From: an uncultured Pseudomonadota bacterium | GTDB lineage: Bacteria; Pseudomonadota; Gammaproteobacteria; Steroidobacterales; Steroidobacteraceae | Reading direction: 5' to 3' | Assembly: GCA_903884235.1 (NCBI GenBank) | Contig: CAISEB010000032.1 | Location: forward strand, 1 to 64,000 | Length of the DNA stretch: 64,000 nucleotides | Shown here: positions 1 to 8,586 of the stretch, piece by piece | Layout of the letters: every line of letters begins with the position of its first letter | How positions within the stretch are numbered: the stretch's first letter is position 1 | Position numbers and translations under genes: made by a program | The notes under the pieces: generated by a model | Databases searched by the model: none | What the model was told of the DNA's origin: nothing | Seen by the model: only the letters and a program-made list of their open reading frames with translations

Positions 1-257
<257 letters not shown>

Positions 258-309
258 ACCCGCACGCCGAGCGGGGGGGCGGCGCCGCGACGGCCGCCTG
301 GCGCGGACG

Positions 310-2427
310 TCAGTCCATCAGCAGGCGCGTGAAGTAGGTCCACTCGAGCGCCGTCGTGTGCGCCTTCTCGACCAGGTTCGCGCCGTAGTCGTGCCCGCCC
401 TCGATCACCTCGTAATAGAGGTACGGCTTGCCGAGCGCGGCGAGCCGGGCCGCGAACTTGCGCGCGTGCTGCGGACCGACGCGATCATCCTTGGTCGTCG
501 TCCATACGAACGCGAGCGGGTACTTGGCGGCCTTGCGCAGCTGGTGGTAGGGCGAGGTGCCCTCCAGGAAGCGCCGCTCCTCGGGCACGGACACGCTGCC
601 GTATTCGCCGACCCAGGACGCACCGGCCGCGATCTTCTCGTAGCGCAGCATGTCGAGCAGCGGCACCTGGATGTCGATCGCGGTCCACATCTCGGGGTGC
701 TGCGTCATCTCGACCCCCATCAGCAGGCCACCGTTCGACCCGCCCTGAATGCCGAGCCGCCGCGGCGAGGTGAGCCCGGTGGCGACGAGGTCGCGGCCCA
801 CCGCGGCGAAGTCGTCGTAGATCCGCTGCCGGTGCGTCTTGAGGCCGGCCTCGTGCCAGGCCGGCCCGAACTCCGCCCCGCCCCGGATGTTGGCGAGCAC
901 GAACGCGCCGCCGCGCTCCACCCACAGCTTGCCGGCGCGCCCGAGGTAGAACGGCAGCTCCGAGGCCATGAAGCCGCCGTAGGCGTACAGCACGGTCGGC
1001 GTCGATCCGTCGCCCTTCGCTGCGCGTGGCCGGATCACGAAGTACGGAATCCGGGTGGCGTCGGTGGACGTCGCCTCGTGCTGCTCGACCACCGCGCCGC
1101 TGCCGTCGAACTGCGCCGGCAGCGCGCGGATCGCGGTCATCGCGCCGCTGCCGGCGTCGACCGCGTACTGCGTCGGTGGCGTCAGGAACCCCTGCACGCG
1201 CACGTAGGCGGCGTCGCTGCGCGGCTCGGTGGCCTCGAGCGACACCGAGGACAGGTCGGCGACCGGCAGGTCGCGCCGAGCCCAGCCGCCCTCGCCGTCC
1301 GGCGTGAACACGGCGATCCGGCCGCGCACGTTCTCGTACAGCCCGACCAGCAGGTGCGAGCGGGTCGCGGCGATCTCCTCCACCGACTCGCGCGGACCGG
1401 GCGCATAGACGAGCCGCGGCGCGAGGGCGCCGGGCGCGGCCAGGACCCGCTCGAGCGACAGCGCGACGAGGGCACCCGAGGCGAAGCGCGCGCCACCGAC
1501 CACCCAGTCCTCGGCGAGCTGCACGACCAGTTGCCCCGCGACCAGCTCGACGCCCGCGACCTTGCCCGGCAGCGCGAGCCTCGCGACGTCGCCGCCGCGA
1601 ACGATGAAGCGCTCGGATTCGAAGAAGGTCACGTTGCGCTCGACCAGCGTCAGCGCGTGGCCATCGCCGTCGTCGAGCCGCCTCAGGACCACGCCGACGT
1701 CGGAGCGGGACCCGCGGTACACCTCGGTCGCGGCCGACAGGGGCTCGCCGCGCCGCAGCCGCTTGGCGATGAACGGATAGCCGGACGGGGTCAGCGTCCC
1801 GGGGCCCCAGTCGCGCGCCACGAGGACCGTGTCCGGGCCCTCCCAGACGGCCTCCTGCTTGCTCGTCGGCAGCACGAACCCGTCCGGCACGAACGCGCGC
1901 GTCGCAAGGTCGAACTCGCGCACGGTCGAGGCATCCTCGCCGCCGTCCGACAGCGACACGAGGCAGCGGGTCTCGCGCGGTCGCTCGCAGTCGGCGCCGT
2001 GCCAGACCCAGTGGGCGTGCTCCGCGGCCGCGATGGCGTCGAGGTCGAGGACGGTCTCCCAGACCGGCTGCGCCGCGGCGAACCCGGCGCGCGAGGTGCG
2101 CCGCCAGATGCCGCGCACGTGCTCCGCGTCCTGCCAGAACGTGTAGACGTCCCCGCCGATCAGCTGAGCATCCGGCAGGCGATCCTTGCTCTGGACGAGC
2201 GCGAGCGCATCGGCGTGCAGCCTCGCGAAGCGCGGGTCCTGCTCGAGCACGCCGAGGGTCCGGGCGTTCTCGGCGCGGACCCACTGCATGGCGCGGGCAC
2301 CATCGACCTGCTCGAGCCAGAGGAAGGGGTCTGCAGGCGCCCTCGCCGCCGAGGCCGCACCAGAAGCGATCCACGCCAGCAGCGCCACGCCACGGCTCCA
2401 TCCGCCCCACGGGTATCGTGCACGCAT
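310..2427 (-). CDS. Prolyl oligopeptidase family (S9A) serine peptidase, exported
   Basis: A 705-residue serine peptidase of the prolyl oligopeptidase family, which cuts short peptides, classically after proline. An N-terminal beta-propeller domain is followed by an alpha/beta-hydrolase domain. The nucleophile is Ser564 in GIQGGSNGG, the aspartate lies in TTKDDRVGP and the histidine in EGGHDYG. A signal peptide (MRARYPWGGWSRGVALLAW, then an Ala-rich cleavage region) suggests a periplasmic enzyme. The start at 2427 was chosen because GAGGAG precedes it at good spacing; a longer reading from 2466 would add 13 residues before the signal peptide. It stands alone between leuB and the methionine genes. 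The family is certain; the true substrate is not known. Confidence 0.93.
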   Translation of the reverse strand: MRARYPWGGWSRGVALLAWIASGAASAARAPADPFLWLEQVDGARAMQWVRAENARTLGVLEQDPRFARLHADALALVQSKDRLPDAQLIGGDVYTFWQDAEHVRGIWRRTSRAGFAAAQPVWETVLDLDAIAAAEHAHWVWHGADCERPRETRCLVSLSDGGEDASTVREFDLATRAFVPDGFVLPTSKQEAVWEGPDTVLVARDWGPGTLTPSGYPFIAKRLRRGEPLSAATEVYRGSRSDVGVVLRRLDDGDGHALTLVERNVTFFESERFIVRGGDVARLALPGKVAGVELVAGQLVVQLAEDWVVGGARFASGALVALSLERVLAAPGALAPRLVYAPGPRESVEEIAATRSHLLVGLYENVRGRIAVFTPDGEGGWARRDLPVADLSSVSLEATEPRSDAAYVRVQGFLTPPTQYAVDAGSGAMTAIRALPAQFDGSGAVVEQHEATSTDATRIPYFVIRPRAAKGDGSTPTVLYAYGGFMASELPFYLGRAGKLWVERGGAFVLANIRGGAEFGPAWHEAGLKTHRQRIYDDFAAVGRDLVATGLTSPRRLGIQGGSNGGLLMGVEMTQHPEMWTAIDIQVPLLDMLRYEKIAAGASWVGEYGSVSVPEERRFLEGTSPYHQLRKAAKYPLAFVWTTTKDDRVGPQHARKFAARLAALGKPYLYYEVIEGGHDYGANLVEKAHTTALEWTYFTRLLMD

Positions 2428-2541
2428 CGAGTCACTCCTCGGGCCGCAATGCGGGCTCACCGCCATCCCGCATGGAACGGTAACCCGTCCCGAGGCGTGC
2501 GTGAACCCCGGGAACGGGCGGTGACGCGAGGACCCGCCGGC

Positions 2542-3708
2542 TCAGCTCGCCCGTGCGGCGATGTCGAGGCCCGCGCGCAGGTCGTCCACGAGATCGTCCG
2601 CGGACTCGATGCCGACCGAGAGGCGCAGCAGGCTGTCGGTGATGCCCGCGCGCGCGCGTGCCTCCGGTGCCATGGCCGCATGCGTCATCGTCGCCGGGTG
2701 CGCGATCAGGCTCTCGACGCCGCCGAGCGACTCGGCGAGCGAGAAGTACTCGACGCCCTCGACCAGCGCCTTGACTGCCGCGACGCCGCCCTTGAGTTCG
2801 AAGCTGACCATCGCGCCGAATGCCTTCTGCTGGCGCGCGGCGAGCGCGTGGCCCGGGTGGTCCGGCAGGCCCGGGTAGTAGGTGCGCGCGACCGCCGGGT
2901 GCGAGGCCAGCAGGTCGACGATGCGCTCGGCATTGGCGAGGTGCTGCTGCAGGCGCGGATGCAGGGTCCGCAGGCCGCGCAACGTCAGGAAGCTGTCGAA
3001 GGCGGCGCCCGTGAGGCCGAGGCAGTTGCCCCACCAGGCGAGTTCCTCGTGCAGGGCCTGGGTCGCGGCGATCACCGCGCCGCCGACGACGTCCGAATGG
3101 CCGTTCAGGTACTTGGTGGTCGAGTGCACGACGATGTCGGCGCCGAGCGCGATCGGCTGCTGCCAGACGGGCGACAGGAACGTGTTGTCGACGACGACGA
3201 GGGCACCGGCGGCCTTCGCGAGCGCGCTCGCCTGCTCGAGGTCGGTGATGCGCAGCAGCGGGTTCGATGGCGTCTCGAGCCAGACGAAGCGCGGCTTCGT
3301 GGCGAGCGCCGCCGCAAAGGCCCTGAGGTCGGTTGGATCGACGAACTCGACCTTCAGGATCCCCTGCCGCTCGAAGCCCGTGAACAGCCGGAACGTGCCG
3401 CCATAGCAATCGCGGGGCACGAGCACGGTCTCCCCCGCCCGGCACAGGTGCGCGACCAGCGCGACGGCGGCCATGCCGGAGGCGGTCACGACCGCGCCCG
3501 CACCACCCTCGAGGTCGGCGAGCGCGCCGCCGAGCGCGTCGCGCGTCGGGTTGCCGGAGCGCGAGTAGTCGTAGCCGCGCTTCACGCCGAACGACTCGAA
3601 CGAGAATGTGGACGTCAGGTGGATCGGCGGCACGACGGCGCCGTGCTGCGTGTCGGAATCGAGCGCGGCACGGACGAGGCGGGTACGGGAATCGGCGGGA
3701 CGGGTCAT
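2542..3708 (-). CDS. metB: Cystathionine gamma-synthase / O-succinylhomoserine thiol-lyase
   Basis: A 388-residue PLP enzyme of the Cys/Met metabolism family. It is expected to condense an O-acylhomoserine with cysteine, or with sulfide, in methionine synthesis. The PLP lysine is Lys199 in VVHSTTKYLNG, and the substrate-binding motifs YDYSRSGNPT and VDNTFLSP are present. The start codon overlaps the stop of metX by four bases (ATGA), so the two are translationally coupled and lie behind the same SAM riboswitch. MetB, MetC, MetZ and gamma-lyases are hard to separate by sequence. The metX neighbour and the missing trans-sulfuration partner favour MetB or MetZ. Confidence 0.92.
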   Translation of the reverse strand: MTRPADSRTRLVRAALDSDTQHGAVVPPIHLTSTFSFESFGVKRGYDYSRSGNPTRDALGGALADLEGGAGAVVTASGMAAVALVAHLCRAGETVLVPRDCYGGTFRLFTGFERQGILKVEFVDPTDLRAFAAALATKPRFVWLETPSNPLLRITDLEQASALAKAAGALVVVDNTFLSPVWQQPIALGADIVVHSTTKYLNGHSDVVGGAVIAATQALHEELAWWGNCLGLTGAAFDSFLTLRGLRTLHPRLQQHLANAERIVDLLASHPAVARTYYPGLPDHPGHALAARQQKAFGAMVSFELKGGVAAVKALVEGVEYFSLAESLGGVESLIAHPATMTHAAMAPEARARAGITDSLLRLSVGIESADDLVDDLRAGLDIAARAS

Positions 3709-4718
3709 CGAGCGGGTCCTTCGAGGCAGTCGGCGAAGATCGGCCGCAGCGCGTCGCCTTCCTTCAGGAACGCGTCGTGGCCGTAGATGGAATCGAGGGT
3801 GGCGAGCCGGCCGCACGGCAGGCGCGCGACGAAGGCCTGCATGTCGGCGTACGGGACGAGCTCGTCCTCGCGCACCGCGACCGCGGTGACCGCGGGCCGG
3901 ACGCTCGTCGCGTCGATGCGGAACAGGTCGATGGACTCCGACAGCGCGACGAACGACTCCGGCTTGTACTGGGCGACGTAGGCGTCGCCGCGCGCGAACA
4001 GGTAGTCCTCGATCGGCAGGCGGAAGCGATCCGCGTCGCTCCGCGCCTCGCCGGAGAACCGCGCCTCGAACTCGCGCGGCGTGCGGTAGGTGCACATCGC
4101 GAGCGCGCGCGCGAGCTTGAGGCCGCCATTGGCGTCCCCGGTGCGGATCCCGAAGCGGACGATCTCGCGCTCGACGGCGCGCCAGCCGGACGCCATGGGA
4201 TGCACGCGATCGGCGGCGGAGATCACGAGCAGCCGCGGCGCGATAGTCGGGTGGCGCGAGCCGATCGCGAGCGCGACCTGCGCGCCGTAGGAGGCCCCGA
4301 CGACCGCATGCAGCGGCTCGCCGATCGCGGCGACGACCGCGGCGATCGCGTCCGCCTGGTCGAAGGCCGACAGCGACGGGAACGTCGCCCCGCCGCGCTC
4401 GGGCGCCGTCGAATCCCCGCTGCCGCCGAGGTAATCGACGCCGAGCACCCGGAACCGGTCGGTGTCGAGCGCACGACCGCGGCCGACGACCGGCGACCAC
4501 CAGCCGCGGTCCTCGGCGCCGACGCGCCGGTATCCCGAGATGCCGCCGATCGCGAGCACGAGCGGTGCGCCCGCGGGACCGACGATCCGCCAGGCCATCT
4601 GCCCGTGCTCGAGCGCGCCGCCGTGGAAGAGCGGGAACGGCATCGGCAGCCGCACGATCCCCTCGACGGGTTCGTCGATGGACGCCAGGGTGGCGGGCAA
4701 TTCGGCGGGGGCGCTCAT
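3705..4718 (-). CDS. metX: Homoserine O-acyltransferase, MetX family (probably O-succinyltransferase)
   Basis: A 337-residue alpha/beta-hydrolase-fold enzyme that acylates the hydroxyl of homoserine, the first step of methionine synthesis. The nucleophile elbow is GASYGAQ with Ser143. The other triad members are probably Asp285 (VREDELVP) and His314 (YGHDAFL). GAGGAG sits just upstream of the ATG at 4718. Xanthomonad members of this family have been reported to use succinyl-CoA, and this protein, divergent and shorter than classical MetX, may do the same; that is an inference. It heads a two-gene unit with metB under an S-box riboswitch, so high S-adenosylmethionine should shut it down. Confidence 0.9.
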   Translation of the reverse strand: MSAPAELPATLASIDEPVEGIVRLPMPFPLFHGGALEHGQMAWRIVGPAGAPLVLAIGGISGYRRVGAEDRGWWSPVVGRGRALDTDRFRVLGVDYLGGSGDSTAPERGGATFPSLSAFDQADAIAAVVAAIGEPLHAVVGASYGAQVALAIGSRHPTIAPRLLVISAADRVHPMASGWRAVEREIVRFGIRTGDANGGLKLARALAMCTYRTPREFEARFSGEARSDADRFRLPIEDYLFARGDAYVAQYKPESFVALSESIDLFRIDATSVRPAVTAVAVREDELVPYADMQAFVARLPCGRLATLDSIYGHDAFLKEGDALRPIFADCLEGPAR

Positions 4719-4780
4719 CGTTCACTCCTCGGGACCATGCGCTGGCGCATTCTCCCGACCGCCCCGGGGGCGGTACCGGT
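4719..4780 (-). promoter_or_regulatory. Candidate expression platform between SAM aptamer and metX
   Basis: Between the aptamer and the metX start are two strong hairpin-forming stretches. One is ACCGCCC-CCG-GGGCGGT (4758-4774). The other is ATGCGCTGGCGCAT (4737-4750), which sits about 18 bases before the start codon. Neither is followed by a U-tract, so a classical intrinsic terminator is not evident. Control by sequestering the GAGGAG ribosome site or by Rho is more likely. This is inference from base pairing only. Confidence 0.4.
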
Positions 4781-4810
4781 CCGGCCCGGGATGACCCGGT
4801 CGGACGGCGA

Positions 4811-4912
4811 CCCATCTACCGGACCCGTGGGGTCCGCAGGAGTTGGCACCTGGACGCTTCGCGCAGGTTGCCCCGGCTTCAAAGGGCCAGTCCCTCAGCC
4901 GGTCTAGATGGG
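4811..4912 (-). ncRNA. SAM-I (S-box) riboswitch aptamer
   Basis: Read on the minus strand, this leader holds the conserved S-box core blocks in order: GAGGGACTGGCCC, TGAAGCC, GGGCAACC and AGGTGCCAACTCC. A P4 stem CGGACCC-CAC-GGGTCCG follows. The ends close with P1, CCCATCTA pairing with TAGATGGG. The aptamer binds S-adenosylmethionine and controls the metX-metB mRNA that begins about 90 bases downstream. S-boxes are typical of Firmicutes and known from only some Gram-negative groups, including Xanthomonads. Confidence 0.87.
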
Positions 4913-4979
4913 CGCGCGAAGTCTACGGAGGCCCCCCGCGCGCCGTCAAGAAGCCTTGCCGGGTGCGCGTGGTTGTATT

Positions 4980-5003
4980 AATGTATTAGCACGTTAATAC
5001 ATT
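4980..5003. promoter_or_regulatory. Palindromic operator of the histidine operon
   Basis: A perfect inverted repeat with 9-base arms, AATGTATTA and TAATACATT, separated by GCACGT. The TGTATTA element also occurs as a direct repeat immediately before it (4974-4980). It is AT-rich in very GC-rich surroundings and ends 9 bases before the start of the TrpR-fold repressor gene. It probably overlaps the promoter (TTGTAT at 4973 is a weak -35 candidate). It is most simply the binding site through which that repressor controls itself and hisGDCBHAFI. Confidence 0.75.
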
Positions 5004-5012
5004 GGCTCAACG

Positions 5013-5321
5013 ATGAAGATCCACCGCCCCTTGAGCCCCCGCCAGGAGGCCCTCGCCGAACGGGCGCTCTATCAGGCGATCCTGACGCTCGAGACCGCCG
5101 ACGAGTGCCGGGCCTTCTTCCGCGACCTGTGCACGCCTGCCGAACTGCAGGCCCTGGCGGACCGCTGGTCCGTCGTCGAACTGCTCCGGCAGGACCTCCC
5201 CTACCGGGAGATCCACCGCCTGACCGGGGTCAGCGTGACGACGATCGGTCGCGTGGCCCGGTACCTGATCGCCGGCAACGGCGGCTACGAGCTCGCCGCC
5301 GACCGGACCCGGGAGACCTGA
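5013..5321 (+). CDS. hisR: TrpR/YerC-YecD family repressor, probable histidine regulator
   Basis: A 102-residue all-helical DNA-binding protein of the TrpR-like YerC/YecD family. The helix-turn-helix is in the C-terminal half, around PYREIHRLTGVSVTTIGRVA. Homologues next to hisG in Xanthomonads and Firmicutes are predicted histidine-operon repressors. Here the gene is the first of the operon, three bases before hisG, and a perfect palindrome lies just upstream. No Shine-Dalgarno sequence is visible before the ATG (GGCTCAACG), so the mRNA may be leaderless or nearly so. Whether histidine itself is the co-repressor cannot be told from sequence. The symbol is by analogy with predicted regulons. 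Confidence 0.82.
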   Translation: MKIHRPLSPRQEALAERALYQAILTLETADECRAFFRDLCTPAELQALADRWSVVELLRQDLPYREIHRLTGVSVTTIGRVARYLIAGNGGYELAADRTRET

Positions 5322-5324
5322 ACC

Positions 5325-6224
5325 ATGGATCGTGAAGAACGCCTGCGCGTCGCCGTGCAGAAGAGCGGCCGGCTGACCGACCATTCGCTCGACCTGATGA
5401 GTCGCTGCGGCCTCAAGTACAGCCGCGGCAAGGACCAGCTTCTGTGCTACGGCGAGAACATGCCGCTCGACGTGCTGCTGGTGCGCGACGACGACATCCC
5501 CGACCTCGTGCGCGAGGACGTCTGCGACCTCGGCATCGTCGGCGGCAACGTCGTGCACGAGAAGCGCCTCGGCTTCATGGCACGCGGCGTGGAGCCGCTG
5601 TTCGAGGTCCTGCAGCCGCTCGACTTCGGCCGCTGCCGGCTGTCGATCGCGGTGCCGGACCAGTTCCGCTACGAGGGCCCGGCCAGCATCGATGGCCTTC
5701 GGATTGCGACCACGTACCCGCACACGGTCGCCGACTGGCTCGAGCGCACGGGCATCAAGGCCGAGGTCGTCACCCTCTCCGGTGCCGTCGAGATCGCGCC
5801 GCGACTCGGGCGCGCCGACGTCATCTGCGACCTGGTCTCCACCGGCAGCACGCTGCAGGCCAATCACCTGCGCGAGGTCGAGGTCGTGCTGCAGAGCCAG
5901 GCGATGCTGATCCGCACGCCGGTGCCGCTGCCGCAGGCCAAGGAGGACTGGCTGCGCCGGATCCTGCTGCGCATCGATGGCGTGCAGCTGGTCACGGAGA
6001 GCAAGTACATCATGCTGCACGCGCCGCGCGCGGCGCTGCCGGAGATCCGGCGCCTGCTGCCCGGTTCCGAATACCCGACGATCGTCCCGCTCGAGGGCAC
6101 CACCGAGAAGGTCGCGGTGCATGCCGTGTGCCGCGAGAACGTCTTCTGGGAAACCCTCGAGAGCCTGAAGGCCGCCGGGGCGAGCGCGCTGCTCGTGCTG
6201 CCGGTCGAGAAGATGCTGCCGTGA
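5325..6224 (+). CDS. hisG: ATP phosphoribosyltransferase, long form
   Basis: A 299-residue HisG that condenses ATP with phosphoribosyl pyrophosphate, the committed step of histidine synthesis. Its length and the C-terminal part after about residue 225 show it is the long form, with an ACT-like regulatory domain that binds histidine for feedback inhibition. Typical features are VAVQKSGRL at the N terminus, DLGIVGGNV, and the pyrophosphate-binding region DLVSTGSTLQANHL. It sits three bases behind the repressor gene and overlaps hisD. Long-form HisG does not need HisZ, and none is present. Confidence 0.97.
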   Translation: MDREERLRVAVQKSGRLTDHSLDLMSRCGLKYSRGKDQLLCYGENMPLDVLLVRDDDIPDLVREDVCDLGIVGGNVVHEKRLGFMARGVEPLFEVLQPLDFGRCRLSIAVPDQFRYEGPASIDGLRIATTYPHTVADWLERTGIKAEVVTLSGAVEIAPRLGRADVICDLVSTGSTLQANHLREVEVVLQSQAMLIRTPVPLPQAKEDWLRRILLRIDGVQLVTESKYIMLHAPRAALPEIRRLLPGSEYPTIVPLEGTTEKVAVHAVCRENVFWETLESLKAAGASALLVLPVEKMLP

Positions 6225-7531
6225 CGCTCGCGACCTACCGCTGGTCCGGGCTCGACGCCGCCGCGAGGGCGGCGCTGCTGCGCCGTCCCGCCCAGGACGA
6301 CAGCGCCGCGCTCGCCGCGCGCGTCGAGTCCATCGTCGCCGACGTGCGCGCGCGCGGCGATGCGGCACTCGCCGAGCTCACGGAGCGCTACGACGGCGTC
6401 ACCCTCGAGACATTGCAGGTCGGCGCGGTGGAGTTCCTGGCGGCCGAGGCCGCGCTGCCGGACGTGGCGCACGCGGCAATCGACCGCGCCATCGCCAACG
6501 TGCGCCGCTTCCACGAGGCGCAGCGCCTCCCGCCGCTGTCCATCGAGACGAGCCCGGGGGTCCGCTGCGAGCGGATCGAGGTCCCGATCGAGGCGGTGGG
6601 CCTGTACGTGCCGGCCGGCTCCGCGCCGCTGCCCTCCGCCGCGATCATGACCGCGGTCCCGGCGGCGATCGCCGGCTGCGCGGTGCGCGTGCTGTGCACG
6701 CCGCCGCGGCGCGACGGTCGCGCCGACCCCGCGGTGCTCGTCGCGGCCCGGCGCGCCGGCATCACGGAGGTCTACAAGGTCGGCGGCGCACAGGCGATCG
6801 CCGCGATGGCCTACGGCACCGCTTCGATTCCCAAGGTCGACAAGATCTGCGGACCGGGCAACGCCTGGGTGACCGCGGCGAAGCTCGTCGTCGCGCGCGA
6901 CCCGCTCGGCGCCGCGCTCGACCTGCCGGCCGGCCCGTCCGAGGTCCTCGTGATCGCCGACGACTCGGCGCGCCCCGCCTTCGTCGCCGCGGACCTGCTT
7001 GCGCAGGCCGAGCACGACCCCTCCGCGCAGGTGATCCTGGTGACGACCTCGGCGGCGCTCGGCGCGGCGGTCGTCGCGGACGTGGAGCGCCAGCAGGCCT
7101 CGCTCAGCCGGCGCGCGATCACCACCGCGGCGCTCAAGGCCAGTCGCGTGATCCTCGTCGAGGACCTGCCGACCGCGTTCGCCGTCAGCAATGCCTATGC
7201 GCCGGAACACCTGATCCTCGAGATCGACGGGGCGCGGGACTGGCTGCCGTCCGTGCGCGCCGCCGGATCCGTGTTCCTCGGGCACTGGTCGCCGGAGTCG
7301 ATCGGCGACTACTGCAGCGGGACGAACCACGTCCTGCCGACCTATGGCTATGCGCGCGCGTTCTCGGGGCTGTCCGTCGGCGACTTCATGCGCCGCATCA
7401 CCGTGCAGGAACTGACCCCGGCGGGGCTCGCCGATCTCGGGCCCGTGGCCCAGACCCTCGCCGGACTCGAGGGCCTCGATGCCCACGCCGCGGCGGTCAC
7501 GGTGCGCCTCGCGGCGCTCGGCGCGCCATGA
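6221..7531 (+). CDS. hisD: Histidinol dehydrogenase
   Basis: A 436-residue zinc enzyme that oxidises histidinol to histidine in two NAD-dependent steps, the end of the pathway. Motifs seen include GLYVPAGSAPLPSA, the KVDKICGPGNAWV nucleotide-binding region, DLPAGPSEVLVIAD, and SGTNHVLPTYGYAR near the zinc site. The start is a GTG at 6221 that overlaps the hisG stop in the arrangement GTGA. The frame stays open far upstream, but that extension only shadows hisG. The stop overlaps the hisC start (ATGA), so translation of the three genes is coupled. Confidence 0.96.
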   Translation: MTLATYRWSGLDAAARAALLRRPAQDDSAALAARVESIVADVRARGDAALAELTERYDGVTLETLQVGAVEFLAAEAALPDVAHAAIDRAIANVRRFHEAQRLPPLSIETSPGVRCERIEVPIEAVGLYVPAGSAPLPSAAIMTAVPAAIAGCAVRVLCTPPRRDGRADPAVLVAARRAGITEVYKVGGAQAIAAMAYGTASIPKVDKICGPGNAWVTAAKLVVARDPLGAALDLPAGPSEVLVIADDSARPAFVAADLLAQAEHDPSAQVILVTTSAALGAAVVADVERQQASLSRRAITTAALKASRVILVEDLPTAFAVSNAYAPEHLILEIDGARDWLPSVRAAGSVFLGHWSPESIGDYCSGTNHVLPTYGYARAFSGLSVGDFMRRITVQELTPAGLADLGPVAQTLAGLEGLDAHAAAVTVRLAALGAP

Positions 7532-8586
7532 GCCTCGTCGAGCGCCTCGCGCGACCCGAGATCCTCGCGCTCGAGCCGTACTCGCATGCGAGCTGGGATC
7601 CGACGCTCGAGCGCCTGCATGCCAACGAAAACCCGTGGCCGGCGTACGGGGATGGCACGCCATCCGGCCTGAACCGCTACCCCGAGCCGCACCCGCACGA
7701 GGTCGAGGCACGGCTCGCGGCGCTGTACGGCGTGCGGCCCGACCAGCTGATCGCGGGCCGGGGCTCGGACGAGGCGATCGACCTGCTGACGCGGGCGTTC
7801 CTCGCGGCCGGGCGCGATGCGGCGATCGTGTGCCCGCCGACGTTCGGCATGTACGCGGTCGCGACCCGCATCCAGGGCGCGCGCATCGTCGAAGTGCCGC
7901 TCAGGACTGCAGATTGGTCGCTCGACGAGCCGGCACTGCTCGCGGCAGCGACCGAGGACGTCAAGCTCGTGTTCCTGTGCTCGCCCGGCAATCCCACGGG
8001 GTGTGCGCTTTCGAAGGAGTCGATCGAGCGGCTGCTGGGCGCCCTCGCCGGCCGCGCGTTCGTCGTCGTCGACGAGGCCTACGCGGAATTCTCCAGCGAG
8101 GCCTCGTTCGCAAGCCGCCTCGCCGAGTTCCCGAACCTCGTCGTGCTGCGCACGCTGTCGAAGGCCTATGGTCTCGCCGGCGCGCGCTGCGGCGCACTGC
8201 TCGCGGATGCCGCACTCGTCGCGCTGCTCGGCCGGATCATCCCGCCGTACTCGATGGCGACCCCGACCTGCGACGCGGTCCTCGCGGCGCTCGCCCCGGC
8301 TGGGCTCGCCGAGGCCGCGACGCGCATCGACCTGCTGAAGGGCGAGCGCTCGCGCCTCGCCCAAGGCCTCGCCGGCCTCGCACTCGTCCGGCACGTGCAT
8401 CCGAGCGACGCCAACTTCCTCTACGTCGAGTGCATGGACGCGAGCGTCGTCCTCGCACGCGCCCGCGATGCGGGCCTGCTCATCCGGGACTTCAGCCGTG
8501 GCGCCCGCACCCCCGGCGCGGTGCGCATCACCGTCGGCACGCCCGCCCAGAACGACCGCCTGCTCGAGGCCCTCGCACGACCATGA
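7528..8586 (+). CDS. hisC: Histidinol-phosphate aminotransferase
   Basis: A 352-residue class I/II PLP aminotransferase that converts imidazole-acetol phosphate to histidinol phosphate. Recognisable parts are LHANENPWPAYG at the N terminus, CSPGNPTG, VVDEAYAEF and the PLP lysine Lys212 in TLSKAYGLAGAR. The ATG at 7528 overlaps the hisD stop and the TGA overlaps the hisB start. Members of this fold can also act on aromatic amino acids, but the position between hisD and hisB fixes the assignment. Confidence 0.97.
   Translation: MSLVERLARPEILALEPYSHASWDPTLERLHANENPWPAYGDGTPSGLNRYPEPHPHEVEARLAALYGVRPDQLIAGRGSDEAIDLLTRAFLAAGRDAAIVCPPTFGMYAVATRIQGARIVEVPLRTADWSLDEPALLAAATEDVKLVFLCSPGNPTGCALSKESIERLLGALAGRAFVVVDEAYAEFSSEASFASRLAEFPNLVVLRTLSKAYGLAGARCGALLADAALVALLGRIIPPYSMATPTCDAVLAALAPAGLAEAATRIDLLKGERSRLAQGLAGLALVRHVHPSDANFLYVECMDASVVLARARDAGLLIRDFSRGARTPGAVRITVGTPAQNDRLLEALARP

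Noticed and set aside
5004-5325. Histidine-rich leader peptide and attenuator for the his operon
   Set aside because: There is no space or run of histidine codons; the operator palindrome and repressor gene occupy this position.
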